A stretch of DNA of 64,000 nucleotides, from assembly GCF_002836735.1 (NCBI RefSeq), contig NZ_PJAS01000072.1, forward strand, positions 62,001 through 126,000. The letters are read 5' to 3'. The stretch is from Psychrobacter sp. 4Bb. Lineage in GTDB: Bacteria; Pseudomonadota; Gammaproteobacteria; Pseudomonadales; Moraxellaceae. The notes beneath the pieces are model-generated. The model searched no databases. It was given only the letters and a program-made list of their open reading frames with translations, and was not told the DNA's origin. The position numbers were made by a program, and so were the translations under genes. Positions 53,456 through 63,485 of this stretch are shown here, piece after piece. The first letter of the stretch is position 1; each line of letters starts with the position of its first letter.

Positions 53456-54592
53456 CTAATCACTGCGTGCAGAGCCTATATACTGCACGCGACTCTCCTC
53501 TTGACCGCTCTCTTGATTGCTTGCCGACCCAATTGCACTATCGACCATATATTGGTCAAAATCTGCTGCTAACCAAAGATTACCTTTATAAACGCTCTCA
53601 GCATCTAAACGAATATTTGCCATGTTTGGTGTCTTGCTATTAGGGTTATCAAAACCCTGATAGCGAGCGCTAAAGTGCGTCAAGATTAGATTTTTGAGTC
53701 CAGCCGCTTGGGCAAATTCGCCGAGCAATTGGGCGCTACTATGCATCGGATCATAGTCTGGGTTTTTGGCTCGAATCTTATTGAGCACCTCGTGCGCATA
53801 AGTAGCTTCATGCACCAATAAATCCGCATTGATAACGGCTTTGCTTAACAAATTTGGCGCATCATTGTCTCCTGCCACCACTATTCGCGTCCGCTGTATT
53901 TCCTCATCAACATAGTCTACTGAGTGCAATTGTCTATTATCCTCAGTCGTGACATCTTCGCCTTGCTGCAATTTACCCCACAGCGCACTGGCTGGAATAC
54001 CATCTGCCACAAGCTTATCTGTATTAAGGATGCGGCGGCTAATAGTCTGAGTAATACCAAAGGCATTAGAAGCAACCCGATGTGATAGCGGCGTGATATC
54101 AATATCAAGCTGATGCTGGTCGCTTAAGCTAATACTGACCTTGTTCGTATCACCTTGCTCAGCCAACACCTCTTCAATCGCTATAAAATCGAGAGCAAAA
54201 GGTAAATACAATTCCGTGGTTAAGGTAATGGCTTCGAGCAGTGTCGCGATTGCTTTTGGGGCAATCAAAGTTAATGGTTCACGGCGCCCTGACATGGCAG
54301 CGCTTGCTAATAGCCCTGGTAAACCGTAGCAATGATCACCATGTACATGAGTGATGCAGATAGCAGCCAATTGATGCAAGGAGAGCTTGGTATGTAGCAA
54401 CTGCTGCTGTGTGCCTTCACCACAATCAATCAGCACCCATGGACGCGATTTCTTACTCTGAGTGTTCTGTTGACGACTCCCTTGCTGTACGCCAGAGCTA
54501 TGCGGATTCAGACACTCTATTGCCAATGCGGTCACATTACGCTGTTTGGTAGGTACACCTGCAGAGGTGCCCAAAAAGGTTAGCTTTAGCAT
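53456..54592 (-). CDS. rnz: Ribonuclease Z-type metallo-beta-lactamase fold hydrolase
   Basis: 378 residues. MLKLTFLGTSAGVPTKQRNV is the typical tRNase Z start. The zinc motif is ICITHVHGDHCYGLPGLLAS, followed by DADLLVHEATY and LILTHFSARY. tRNase Z trims tRNA 3' ends where CCA is not encoded and may act as an RNase otherwise. An insertion after residue 30 (HSSGVQQGSRQQNTQSKKSR) and a long middle part make it longer than the ~305-residue E. coli form. Confidence 0.9.
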   Translation of the reverse strand: MLKLTFLGTSAGVPTKQRNVTALAIECLNPHSSGVQQGSRQQNTQSKKSRPWVLIDCGEGTQQQLLHTKLSLHQLAAICITHVHGDHCYGLPGLLASAAMSGRREPLTLIAPKAIATLLEAITLTTELYLPFALDFIAIEEVLAEQGDTNKVSISLSDQHQLDIDITPLSHRVASNAFGITQTISRRILNTDKLVADGIPASALWGKLQQGEDVTTEDNRQLHSVDYVDEEIQRTRIVVAGDNDAPNLLSKAVINADLLVHEATYAHEVLNKIRAKNPDYDPMHSSAQLLGEFAQAAGLKNLILTHFSARYQGFDNPNSKTPNMANIRLDAESVYKGNLWLAADFDQYMVDSAIGSASNQESGQEESRVQYIGSARSD

Positions 54593-54696
54593 AATGTTGC
54601 CTTTCGTTTATCAGGAGTACTATCTGAGAAGTACAAGGGCGTCTCTTTATTATAAAAACGATAACAGAAATAAGATAAACGAAGAATATACCCTAT

Positions 54697-55008
54697 CTAT
54701 GACAATTGGCATATCATGGTTTTTTGACCTTCAACCATTTGTCCACCATTGGCAGTACACTCATTTACCATATTTGATTCGTAAGATTTCCAGCCACCAT
54801 AAAAGCTCGCCGCACACAGAATGACCACTAGAATTTTCTGTGACCACGATTTGATAGAGACTTGTTGGCTATTAATCTGTTGGCTATTATTTTCTTGCAT
54901 ACTGGTATCTTGCTTATTGAGTGATGTTTGAGTTGCTGACTGATTGTCATCTTTATCTAGACTATCTTGCTTCAGATGGTCTTTATTCGAAGTATTTAGA
55001 TCTGTCAT
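54697..55008 (-). CDS. Small single-TM protein
   Basis: 103 residues. An Asn/Gln/Ser/Asp-rich N-terminal half (about 1-52) precedes one TM helix (SQKILVVILCAASFYGGW) and a short C-terminal part with two Cys (NECTANGG, TMICQLS) that may form a disulfide in the periplasm. AGGA lies 8 nt before the ATG, and a terminator hairpin lies directly before that. Family not recognised. Confidence 0.7.
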   Translation of the reverse strand: MTDLNTSNKDHLKQDSLDKDDNQSATQTSLNKQDTSMQENNSQQINSQQVSIKSWSQKILVVILCAASFYGGWKSYESNMVNECTANGGQMVEGQKTMICQLS

Positions 55009-55015
55009 AGTATTA

Positions 55016-55054
55016 TCCTAAAAAAGGCTTTGTTTATTCATAAACAAAGCCTTT
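55016..55054 (-). terminator. Terminator between gst and the small membrane-protein gene
   Basis: Perfect 14-bp stem (55023-55036 / 55041-55054, loop TTCA) followed on the minus strand by TTTTTAGG. The U-run ends only about 8-13 nt before the start codon of the next gene. Confidence 0.85.
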
Positions 55055-55102
55055 GGTCTACATGGCTACTTAAGCGTTGAGAGAGGATTATACCAGTATC
55101 CT

Positions 55103-55771
55103 CTAAAAATTCAGACGGCCACCCTTTTTTTCTGCTCGCTTAAAGGCATCTCGTTCTTCGCAGCGTTTGAGCCAGTTCAAAAGATTGGTATATTTACTCT
55201 GATCTAAACCTGCACCAGCATTGGCACCCAAGACTGCAAGATGCATTTGAATATCAGCGGCGCTAAATTCACTACCGGCAAACCAGTGATTTTCATGTAG
55301 ATGACGCTCCATCATATCTAGCATTTTCTCCAAACCGCTACTGATCATGTTTTTTTCAATCTGACCTTGGATTTTTTTGCTGATAGGTTTGATTAGCATT
55401 GGCGACTGAGACACCACTTTTGTGAATACCAAGCGCATGACCAACAGTGGCATCAGTGAAGCTTCTGCAAAGTGTAGCCAAAACGTATAGGCTTCCCATG
55501 CTGCTTCGTTATTATTATCAGGTTTGAACTGCTTTTCTTTATCGTAGTGTTTAATCAGATACTCAATGATAAACCCTGACTCAATCAACACGCGATCGTC
55601 CGCTTCTAGTATCGGTGCATTACCAATTGGATGCACTTGCTTTAAGCTATCAGGAGCACGGTATGCTTTATTGCGCTCATAACAAGTCAGTTTATAATCG
55701 GCGCCAAGCTCTTCCAACAGCCAGATAATACGAAACGAGCGCGAGTTTGCTAAATGATGAAGATGTAACAT
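55103..55771 (-). CDS. Glutathione S-transferase family protein
   Basis: 222 residues. The N-terminal thioredoxin-like domain is MLHLHHLANSRSFRIIWLLE with the substrate-binding HPIGNAPILEADDRVLIESG segment (cis-Pro and ES motif). A C-terminal helical domain includes WFAGSEFSAADIQMHLAV. Cytosolic; conjugates glutathione or acts in stress detoxification. It lies between a terminator and the 200-nt gap before the permease genes. Confidence 0.93.
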   Translation of the reverse strand: MLHLHHLANSRSFRIIWLLEELGADYKLTCYERNKAYRAPDSLKQVHPIGNAPILEADDRVLIESGFIIEYLIKHYDKEKQFKPDNNNEAAWEAYTFWLHFAEASLMPLLVMRLVFTKVVSQSPMLIKPISKKIQGQIEKNMISSGLEKMLDMMERHLHENHWFAGSEFSAADIQMHLAVLGANAGAGLDQSKYTNLLNWLKRCEERDAFKRAEKKGGRLNF

Positions 55772-55971
55772 AAACCGTCCTAGTTATATATTGTAGTAAA
55801 TCAGCCATAATATCTCAGATATAGCGCCATATGTTCACTCAATCGCGGCCCTACTGCTCTCGATAATAGCGTAATTTGTACTTCTTTAATACTGTGAGTT
55901 GGCAGACATGCTGGAAAACTATGCCTACCGAATCGATACTATCTCAGACGGTGTACTCGTACTCTTTGCCA

Positions 55972-57042
55972 TCAATCTAAATGTAATGCTTCAATCTTGC
56001 GCGTCATTTTATCTATTTTTTGCTGATATTTTTTGATTTGGCGGAATCGATGCGCGATTAGCACGCCTTTAATACGGCGATTTTTCAGGCGGCGACGTGG
56101 TGGAAAACTGCCTACTTGTGGCTCATTGTAGCCGTGTAAGCGGTCTTCACGTTTACGCGCCATATAGCCCAACGCACTATCAGCAATCATAATCAGCAGT
56201 GCGATAAAAATCATGCTATACATCAGCATGGAGCCACCATCATGTAAGTTACGATCTAAAATTGCGATTGAGAAGATAAACAAGAATATCGGCTCAAGGT
56301 AGCATAAAGTCCCAAACAGTGAGACAGGCAGCTTCTGACTGGCTACCATTGTCAGTGACATCGCAGCGGTGCTGATAATGCCTAATAACGGCAGCAGATA
56401 CCAAAGCTTGTGGTTGGTGATTGCTACTTCAAAACCGCCATTCATATACAGCGCGACCAATACCACTGGTAACAACAATACAAGGTCTGAGATAAGACCA
56501 GTAATAGGTGGCACAGCCAATTTGCGGCGTAATAGATAATAAGGAGGATAACCCAAGCAAACAAACAAAGTCGCCCAAGAAATAGCACCATACTCAAAAA
56601 TATCGTAAGCGATACCAAGACCTGCACATACGATAGCAGCCCACTGAAGTAAGCTCATGTCTTCGTTGTAAAAGAACCTACCGACAACAATCATAATCAT
56701 CGGATATAGGAAATAACCCAACGTTACCTCGAGCCCCAAGCCATTGACTGGCGCCCACATAAATATCCAGATTTGCGCACCCAGAATCGGTGTGGGTAGT
56801 ATAAATAAAAACCACTCTTTTGCGTTCTTTAGTGTTTTTAAATAATCAAAAATGTGCTGCCATTGCTTTAGTACGCTGACCAGCAGTACTAGACTAAAAA
56901 ACATTGTCAGCACACGCCACGAAGCGACTTGCGTACCTGATAATGGTTGCAGCAGTAGACCAAATAAGAACAGCAATGAGTATAAAAAATTTGCAGCGAC
57001 AGCGGTGATTATACCCTGCGAGGTTTGGTTAGTAGTCAGCAT
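55972..57042 (-). CDS. RarD/EamA-family permease, copy 1
   Basis: 356 residues from ATG 57042 (AAGG 8 nt upstream, the same context as the paralog); a frame extending to 57147 crosses a terminator and is unlikely. About ten TM helices, with RarD-like signatures VASWRVL, IWIFMWAPVNGLGLEVTLGY and KLPVSLFGTLCYLEP. A basic cytoplasmic tail (about 295-356: SFPPRRRLKNRRIKGVLIAH) is unusual for the family and shared with copy 2. Putative drug/metabolite exporter of the inner membrane. Confidence 0.85.
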   Translation of the reverse strand: MLTTNQTSQGIITAVAANFLYSLLFLFGLLLQPLSGTQVASWRVLTMFFSLVLLVSVLKQWQHIFDYLKTLKNAKEWFLFILPTPILGAQIWIFMWAPVNGLGLEVTLGYFLYPMIMIVVGRFFYNEDMSLLQWAAIVCAGLGIAYDIFEYGAISWATLFVCLGYPPYYLLRRKLAVPPITGLISDLVLLLPVVLVALYMNGGFEVAITNHKLWYLLPLLGIISTAAMSLTMVASQKLPVSLFGTLCYLEPIFLFIFSIAILDRNLHDGGSMLMYSMIFIALLIMIADSALGYMARKREDRLHGYNEPQVGSFPPRRRLKNRRIKGVLIAHRFRQIKKYQQKIDKMTRKIEALHLD

Positions 57043-57084
57043 CACAACAGCCTTTAAAGATTGGGGCACATCCATGGCAATTTT

Positions 57085-57127
57085 TAAAAAAAACAAAAGC
57101 CTCAGACGAGAACGTCTGAGGCTTTTG
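57085..57127 (-). terminator. Strong terminator upstream of RarD copy 1
   Basis: Perfect 15-bp stem (57094-57108 / 57113-57127, 4-nt loop) followed on the minus strand by T8. It lies 155 nt after the copy-2 stop and 52 nt before the copy-1 start. It is nearly the same hairpin as the one before copy 2. Confidence 0.85.
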
Positions 57128-57282
57128 CATATAAGGTCGTCGCGCAATCTAAGTTGAACGCTTTTGATGTACTAGGCTTACATCATGGTCGGCATTATGT
57201 CAAAGTCAGAATGAATAAGCAATGCCACTGTTCATCTAGTGTCTAAACTTTTAAATTCAGTAAATTTAATGCAGGTAAATAC

Positions 57283-58353
57283 TTATTTTGCATCAAGTTG
57301 TTGGATTTTTTGTTGTATCTTATCCATCTTCTTTTGGTAACGACGAATCTTGCGAAAACGATGGGCTTTTAGCACGCCATCGATACGCTGATTGATAAAA
57401 TGACGACGCGGTGGAAAGCCGCCAATCTGAAGCTCTCTATAGCCATGCAAGCGATCATTACGCTGACGAACGAGATAGCCTTTTATGCTATCAGCCATCA
57501 TAACCAGTAGCGCAAGCGTAATCATGCCGTACATAAAGAGCGAACCACCTTCTTCAAGGCTTTGACTCAAAATAGTAATAGACAATACGAATAACAGCAT
57601 CGGCTCTATATAACTTAGCGCCCCAAACAGTGATACTGGCAGCTTACTACTAGCAATCATCGTCAGCGACATCGCAAGCGCACTAAAAGCACCAAGCAGC
57701 GGCAATAGATACCAGAACTTCATGTCTTGCGCCGCAACATCAAAACCGCCCGTCATATAAAGCACGATGAGCACGACTGGTGTCAACAGCGTCAAATCAA
57801 ACAATAACCCTGTAATAGGCGGTACAGAAAGGGTGCGTCGTAGCAGGTAATACGGTGGATAACCCAAGCATACAAACAGTGTCACCCAAGATACTGATCC
57901 ATACTGAACAATATCGTAGCCGATACCGAGTGCTGCAAATATCGCGGCAGCCCACTGCAAGATGCTCATATATTCATGGTAAAAGAATCGACCAAGCACA
58001 ATCATCACTAGCGGCAATAAAAAATAGCCCAACGTGACATCGAGACCAAACCCATTGACCGGCGCCCACATAAACAACCAAATCTGTCCACCTAGGATTG
58101 GTGCAGGTAGTATAAATATTAACCAATCCTTGATTGTCTTTAGCGTCTTTATATAATCAAAAACACGTTGCCACTGCTTAGTCAAACTGACCAATATCAC
58201 CAAACTGAGCAACATCATGAGCACACGCCATGAGGCTACCTGCGTCCCTGTTAAGGGCAGCATAAACAGTCCAAACAAAAACATCATCGAGAATAAAAAG
58301 CTCGATGATACCGAAGCAACCGTTCCCTGAAAAGTTTGATTGGTCGTAAGCAT
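57283..58353 (-). CDS. RarD/EamA-family permease, copy 2
   Basis: 356 residues from ATG 58353, same length as copy 1 and closely similar throughout (IWLFMWAPVNGFGLDVTLGY, KLPVSLFGALSYIEP, FPPRRHFINQRIDGVLKAHR). The pair is a tandem duplication that includes the upstream hairpin. The start is set by AAGG and by agreement with the paralog; an upstream in-frame start at 58416 runs back into the terminator. Confidence 0.85.
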   Translation of the reverse strand: MLTTNQTFQGTVASVSSSFLFSMMFLFGLFMLPLTGTQVASWRVLMMLLSLVILVSLTKQWQRVFDYIKTLKTIKDWLIFILPAPILGGQIWLFMWAPVNGFGLDVTLGYFLLPLVMIVLGRFFYHEYMSILQWAAAIFAALGIGYDIVQYGSVSWVTLFVCLGYPPYYLLRRTLSVPPITGLLFDLTLLTPVVLIVLYMTGGFDVAAQDMKFWYLLPLLGAFSALAMSLTMIASSKLPVSLFGALSYIEPMLLFVLSITILSQSLEEGGSLFMYGMITLALLVMMADSIKGYLVRQRNDRLHGYRELQIGGFPPRRHFINQRIDGVLKAHRFRKIRRYQKKMDKIQQKIQQLDAK

Positions 58354-58405
58354 AACAACAGCCTTAAAAAATAGAACCTTATTTACAGTATTGAAAAAAT
58401 GAGAA

Positions 58406-58450
58406 TTAAAAAACAAAAGCCTCCGACGATAACGTCAGAGGCTTTTTTCT
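58406..58450 (-). terminator. Terminator after gyrA / before RarD copy 2
   Basis: AAAGCCTC-C-GACG paired with CGTC-A-GAGGCTTT (one mismatch, loop ATAA) followed on the minus strand by GTTTTTTAATT. It lies 80 nt after the gyrA stop. Same sequence family as the hairpin at 57094. Confidence 0.8.
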
Positions 58451-58529
58451 AGAAAAATGCTAAGAGACTAGACTCAAAAGCTAATTACCAAGACTATTAC
58501 TCGTCATCGTCTTATGCATAGTTAGTCTA

Positions 58530-61322
58530 TTATAGATTGTCACTTGGTTTATGATCGTTTGCAATATCAATCACATCATCGACGTCAGTAGTTGCAGTAT
58601 CGTCAGTTGTCGCATCAATATCTATCTGCTCCTGACCTTCTACGTCAAACGTACCGTCTTCTCTCATGGCATCGATAAGTTCATCATCGCTCTCTTCATG
58701 CTCAACACGTGCCATGGCAACCAGTTTTTCATCTTTTGACAGACGAATCAATGTTACGCCTTGCGTATTACGACCAGAGCTAGCGACATGCTCAACTGGG
58801 GTACGAACCAACGTACCTTTATCAGAGATTAGAATAATATCATCGGTAGAGTCAACCTTGGTCGCTCGTACTAGTGCGCCATTACGTTCACTGGTCTTAA
58901 TAGCGATCACACCGCCACCGCCACGATTTTGTGTATTGAACTCATCAATGAAGGTACGTTTACCAAAGCCGTTTTCACAAGCAATCAGGATTTCACGTAC
59001 ATCATCTTCGATAACGACTAATGATTTGATAAATTCATCAGTAGCCAGACGCATACCGCGGACGCCTTTTGCCGTACGGCCCATCGCACGCGCATCATTC
59101 TCATCAAAACGAATGGCTTTACCACTTGAAGCAAACAACATCACTTCTTGGCTACCGTTAGTGATACGAGCGCTGACCAATTTATCACCGTCTTCTAGTC
59201 CAACCGCAATCAAACCGTTCGAGCGAATATTGGCAAACTGCTTCAGCTCTACCCGCTTCACTGTACCGTTGGCCGTGGCAAAGAATACAAAAGGCGGCTC
59301 TGCTTGGTTGCTATCTTCTACCGAATCGTCATCATTGCTTACTTCTGATACTTCACTTACTACTGATGTATCTTCCACAATTTTTGGAATTGGTAGTATG
59401 GTTGTAACGGTTTCGTCGCTATTTAGGCCAATTAGATTGACCAATGGACGACCACGAGCACCGCGACTGGCAATCGGCACTTCAAAACCACGTAAGCTAA
59501 AGACACGTCCACTATCAGTGAAACACAGTACCGTAGAATGCGTTGATGTCACGACTAAATGATCGATTACATCATCTTCTTTCATTGCCGTGGCAGACTT
59601 ACCTTTACCGCCGCGTTTTTGTGCGACATAGTCATCAATCGGCTGAGTTTTGGCGTAGCCAGTACGCGATACCGTCATGACGACCGTTTGCTCAGGGATA
59701 AGATCTTCGCGACTAAAGTCCATACGTGAATCGATGATATCGGTACGGCGCTTATCACCAAAGTTATCGCGAATCTCAATCATCTCATTAGAGATAATAG
59801 CCATCAGCTTATCAAAATCGCCAAGGATAGACTCTAAGTGTGCGATTTCACGCAGTAAATCTTGGTATTCTTCGGTCAGCTTGTCTTGCTCAAGACCAGT
59901 CAAACGATGCAACTGCATATCTAAAATCGCATTGACCTGCTCAAGTGACAAGCGATAGCGCTCTTCGCCTTCGATCAGACCAAACGGCGCCTTAGGATCT
60001 TCGCCTTCGATAAACTCAGGACGTACTGATTGACTACCAGCAGCTGTAAGCATCGCAACGACGCTACCTGAACCCCACGTGTTATTTAATAAGCTTTCAC
60101 GTGCTAGGCCACGGTTTGCAGAAGCTTTAATCGTCGCGATAATTTCGTCGATATTGGCTAGAGCAACCGTTAGACCTTCTAGCAAATGACCACGAACGCG
60201 GGCTTTGTTCAATTCATAAATCGTACGACGTGTCACCACTTCTTGACGATGACGGACAAATGCAGCGATAAGCTGACGCAAGGTCAATAGTTTTGGCTGA
60301 CCATTATCCAGCGCCACCATATTGATACTAAAGCTAGACTCTAGCGGCGTTTGTAGAAATAGGTTATTAACGATAACTTCAGCCGTCTCACCGCGACGCA
60401 AATCAATAGCGATACGCATACCATCTTTATCAGACTCATCACGAATTTCGCTAATACCTTCGATTTTTTTATCACGGACCAGCTCTGCGATACGCTCAAT
60501 CAACTTGGCTTTGTTAGCCTGATAAGGTACTTCGGTAAATACGATGCGCTCACGATCACGGTTGACGCCAGAATTGCTCATCGGCTCGATATGATAACGA
60601 CCACGAATATGCAAGCGGCCTTTACCCGTACGATAAGCATCTAAAATGCCCGCGCGACCATAGATAATACCGCCCGTAGGAAAATCAGGACCTGAGATAT
60701 GCGACATCAGCTCTTCGGCTGAAACTTGTGGGTTTTCAGCATAGGCCAAACAAGCATTGATCACTTCAGTCAGGTTATGCGGGGCCATATTGGTCGCCAT
60801 ACCAACGGCAATACCCGTCGCGCCATTGACCAATAGATTAGGAATACGCGCTGGCATCACGCTTGGCATGCGCTCAGAGCCGTCGTAGTTGTCTTCCCAA
60901 TCGACCGTATCTTTGTCCAAATCCGCTAGCATCTGATGGGTCAGTTTGGTCATACGTACTTCGGTATAACGCATCGCTGCCGGAGGATCATCATCGATCG
61001 AGCCAAAGTTACCTTGACCATCAACCATTGGATAGCGCAAGCTGAAATCCTGCGCCATACGGACGATGGCATCATAGACGGCACTATCGCCATGTGGATG
61101 GTACTTACCGATCACATCACCGACCACACGTGCTGATTTTTTATACGGTTTATTATAATCGTTTGATAGCACGTGCATGGCATACATCACGCGGCGGTGT
61201 ACAGGTTTGAACCCATCACGCACATCAGGCAGCGCACGCGAGACGATCACGCTCATCGCATAATCCAAATACGACTGCTTTAGTTCATCTACGATGCCAA
61301 TAGGACTGACCGATTCGCTCAT
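58530..61322 (-). CDS. gyrA: DNA gyrase subunit A
   Basis: Breakage-rejoining subunit of gyrase (A2B2), which introduces negative supercoils. 930 residues from ATG 61322, which has a strong AAGGAG site 7 nt upstream; an in-frame start at 61379 is not needed. The quinolone-determining region reads [18 protein letters not shown] with Ser80 and Asp84, the wild-type residues at E. coli positions 83 and 87. The active-site Tyr is in [11 protein letters not shown]. The C-terminal beta-pinwheel includes the GyrA-box segment [11 protein letters not shown], plus an acidic insert ([20 protein letters not shown]) and an acidic tail. Confidence 0.97.
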   Translation of the reverse strand: MSESVSPIGIVDELKQSYLDYAMSVIVSRALPDVRDGFKPVHRRVMYAMHVLSNDYNKPYKKSARVVGDVIGKYHPHGDSAVYDAIVRMAQDFSLRYPMVDGQGNFGSIDDDPPAAMRYTEVRMTKLTHQMLADLDKDTVDWEDNYDGSERMPSVMPARIPNLLVNGATGIAVGMATNMAPHNLTEVINACLAYAENPQVSAEELMSHISGPDFPTGGIIYGRAGILDAYRTGKGRLHIRGRYHIEPMSNSGVNRDRERIVFTEVPYQANKAKLIERIAELVRDKKIEGISEIRDESDKDGMRIAIDLRRGETAEVIVNNLFLQTPLESSFSINMVALDNGQPKLLTLRQLIAAFVRHRQEVVTRRTIYELNKARVRGHLLEGLTVALANIDEIIATIKASANRGLARESLLNNTWGSGSVVAMLTAAGSQSVRPEFIEGEDPKAPFGLIEGEERYRLSLEQVNAILDMQLHRLTGLEQDKLTEEYQDLLREIAHLESILGDFDKLMAIISNEMIEIRDNFGDKRRTDIIDSRMDFSREDLIPEQTVVMTVSRTGYAKTQPIDDYVAQKRGGKGKSATAMKEDDVIDHLVVTSTHSTVLCFTDSGRVFSLRGFEVPIASRGARGRPLVNLIGLNSDETVTTILPIPKIVEDTSVVSEVSEVSNDDDSVEDSNQAEPPFVFFATANGTVKRVELKQFANIRSNGLIAVGLEDGDKLVSARITNGSQEVMLFASSGKAIRFDENDARAMGRTAKGVRGMRLATDEFIKSLVVIEDDVREILIACENGFGKRTFIDEFNTQNRGGGGVIAIKTSERNGALVRATKVDSTDDIILISDKGTLVRTPVEHVASSGRNTQGVTLIRLSKDEKLVAMARVEHEESDDELIDAMREDGTFDVEGQEQIDIDATTDDTATTDVDDVIDIANDHKPSDNL

Positions 61323-61614
61323 ATACACTCCTTCACTCACATTTTTTTCTAACGTTGACACATCGCTTATGGCACCCATAGATCATATAAAAATACTGCC
61401 ACATAAATGGGCAGTCACGACCAAAATAGATACCATAAAAAAACACTGCTACACGTGCAAAACAATAGGAAAATAGCGATAGTTTTAATGTTTAATAAAA
61501 GAAGCTATTTTAGCACAAATTTGCTGATTTAGGGGGTTCTGAGTACCATTAAAATCAAGCTAGACGGTTCATTCGCAGTGATATTTTGAATTATTGACAC
61601 ACACTAAAATAATT

Positions 61615-61794
61615 CTAATGACAGGTTTTTTTTGATTGGCTGATTTTGCCATTCTTACAGACGAACTTACCATCTGCTGAGCAATGAGACACCCCGCCCA
61701 TTTTACCTGAACAAGGCGTATTTCGAGCTTGAGCTTGGCTCATAGATGTGAAGGCAAATACTAGAGCGAGTAGTGCTGTGCTGATTGGTTTCAT
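61615..61794 (-). CDS. 59-residue exported Cys-rich protein
   Basis: Starts at ATG 61794 with GGAGA 8-9 nt upstream. Signal peptide KPISTALLALVFAFTSMSQAQA, mature part ARNTPCSGKMGGVSHCSADG then KFVCKNGKISQSKKTCH with four Cys, suggesting two disulfides. It resembles a small secreted family I have seen in Moraxellaceae, but no function is known. It lies between gyrA and a gap without genes. Confidence 0.75.
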   Translation of the reverse strand: MKPISTALLALVFAFTSMSQAQARNTPCSGKMGGVSHCSADGKFVCKNGKISQSKKTCH

Positions 61795-62263
61795 TGTTTA
61801 TTCTCCGTATCTGATGGATATTAAATAGAAAAATACTATACTCATTAGCTACAGATCGACAAGATTTATTTTGACTAACTAAGTGAATAGTTATATTTCT
61901 ATCTACAGTTCAACATGATATTTAATTTAACGCTAAAATCTTGAATATAGAACTCATATGTGGTTTGCATATAAGCTCTATTAGCCAAACAACTAGGATG
62001 CTTAGAATATTTAGCCAATATAACAACACCTACAACTGTCTCTGACATAAACTAATTGTTTTTATGAGCACACTGTCTTCATAAGCAGACTGTATTTCAA
62101 CATCATAATGTTTTCAAAATCATATTATTTTAATCAGCACATTATGATTTAAACCACTTTGATGCAGCTATTTTTTGAGTGATACTGGACAAAAAATTTC
62201 TAAACGCTACACTACCTCATCTTTTATAGCACTTAAATAACGACCTAACAGGCTACTTTTATT
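61795..62263. other. Gene-free AT-rich stretch
   Basis: No supported ORF or RNA. It holds the upstream regions of two divergent small genes and loose dyads such as ATCATAATG / CATTATGAT near 62102-62152. Confidence 0.5.
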
Positions 62264-62545
62264 ATGGATATCATTCTTGCAATTGTTTGGATTTTAGCAA
62301 TGGTGCTATACAGCTTTTCGAGCGATTATGTTGCTAGCTTTCCTAACCATAACAATCGCGCTGTCCCTTATGTCCGTTGGGGAGCACTTTTAGTCGCTAT
62401 GGCTTTATCAGCATACTTGTCAAAAGCCTACCAAGAAAACCTACAAGGCAATGGTATGTGGGTGTTTGTTATCGTGGTATTTATCGTTATTGTTTTAGCG
62501 AAAGTCGTTTTTAAATGGGTAATTAACAGACGCCTGAAACGCTAG
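62264..62545 (+). CDS. Small membrane protein, three TM helices
   Basis: 93 residues. TM helices at about 2-17 (IILAIVWILAMVLYSF), 37-52 (VRWGALLVAMALSAYL) and 66-85 (WVFVIVVFIVIVLAKVVF), ending in the basic RRLKR. Likely inner membrane. Unknown function. It precedes cmoM by 55 nt and may be cotranscribed. Confidence 0.75.
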   Translation: MDIILAIVWILAMVLYSFSSDYVASFPNHNNRAVPYVRWGALLVAMALSAYLSKAYQENLQGNGMWVFVIVVFIVIVLAKVVFKWVINRRLKR

Positions 62546-62600
62546 TTAATACTGAATAGTTTTATTAATTTGACCCTCTTACTTATTGATCTAAATACCT

Positions 62601-63452
62601 ATGACAATTAAACATCAAGATAGCCAGCCTGACTCAAACCTTTCTATACCAGCAGAAAACGATCGAGCAGATCGTAGTTTCGATGCTATTGCCGATCATT
62701 TCGAAAAGAAAGTCTATGGTGGTTTAAAAGGCGAGATTCGATTGGCTGTGCTACGCCGTGATATTTTTGAATATAGCGCGCAGATGAGTGAGGCGCTTGG
62801 GCGACCTTTACGTATCTTGGATGTGGGTGCAGGGCTTGCGCAAATTGCGATAGAACTTGCTGCTCAAGGTCATAGCGTAGTCATCAATGACATCTCAGCA
62901 AATATGCTTGAGAAAGCAAAAGCGAGCGCAGAAAAAATTGATAAAAAACTAAACATCACATGGTATGTTTGCCCTTATCAAGCGCTTGAAGAAAAGTTGG
63001 CTCATACGAAGGCAGAAAAGTTTGATTTGATTATGTCGCACGCGCTACTTGAATGGTTGGCAGAACCAGCAGCGGTCATGGACTTCTTTGATCAATATCT
63101 AACAGATGATGGCGCGCTATCTTTGTGCTTTTATAATCCTGCAAGCTTTGATTATCGTAACCTTATCATGGGAAATTTTAATCTACTCGATAATACAGAC
63201 TATAAGGCAGACAACAAGAAAAGTCTGACACCCAATTATCCCGTCGCTAAAGAAGAGGTTCAGTCTTGGTTAAAGGCGCATGACTATCAGACGGTGCGCA
63301 GCAGTGGCTTGCGGGTATTTCATGATTATGCACCACTCAAGCGTGGCGGGCATAACGACCCAGATGCAGTGATCAGAATGGAGTTACGCTACTCACAATT
63401 AGAGCCGTATAAATGGCTTGGTCGTTACTTACACATTTTGGCTAAACGGTAA
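62601..63452 (+). CDS. cmoM: tRNA 5-carboxymethoxyuridine methyltransferase CmoM (SmtA-like)
   Basis: 283 residues. The N-terminal RSFDAIADHFEKKVYGGLKG and EIRLAVLRRDI are the CmoM signature. The SAM site is ILDVGAGLAQIAIELAAQGH (class I motif I), then VVINDISANMLEKAK. The C-terminal VFHDYAPLKRGGHNDPDAV also matches. CmoM methylates cmo5U at tRNA wobble position 34 to mcmo5U. Slightly longer than E. coli (261), with an N-terminal Asp/Ser tail. Confidence 0.88.
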   Translation: MTIKHQDSQPDSNLSIPAENDRADRSFDAIADHFEKKVYGGLKGEIRLAVLRRDIFEYSAQMSEALGRPLRILDVGAGLAQIAIELAAQGHSVVINDISANMLEKAKASAEKIDKKLNITWYVCPYQALEEKLAHTKAEKFDLIMSHALLEWLAEPAAVMDFFDQYLTDDGALSLCFYNPASFDYRNLIMGNFNLLDNTDYKADNKKSLTPNYPVAKEEVQSWLKAHDYQTVRSSGLRVFHDYAPLKRGGHNDPDAVIRMELRYSQLEPYKWLGRYLHILAKR

Positions 63453-63485
63453 ATTGAGACGACAGCTCATGAATTGTAAAGACGG

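Noticed and set aside
57043..57147. N-terminal extension of RarD copy 1, or a leader peptide through the hairpin with several Phe codons
   Set aside because: The Phe codons are simply the terminator U-run, and copy 2 does not preserve a matching peptide.
58666..59562. 298-codon frame antisense to gyrA
   Set aside because: Long only because gyrA codon use leaves its complement open; Ser/Arg/Thr-rich translation with no motifs.
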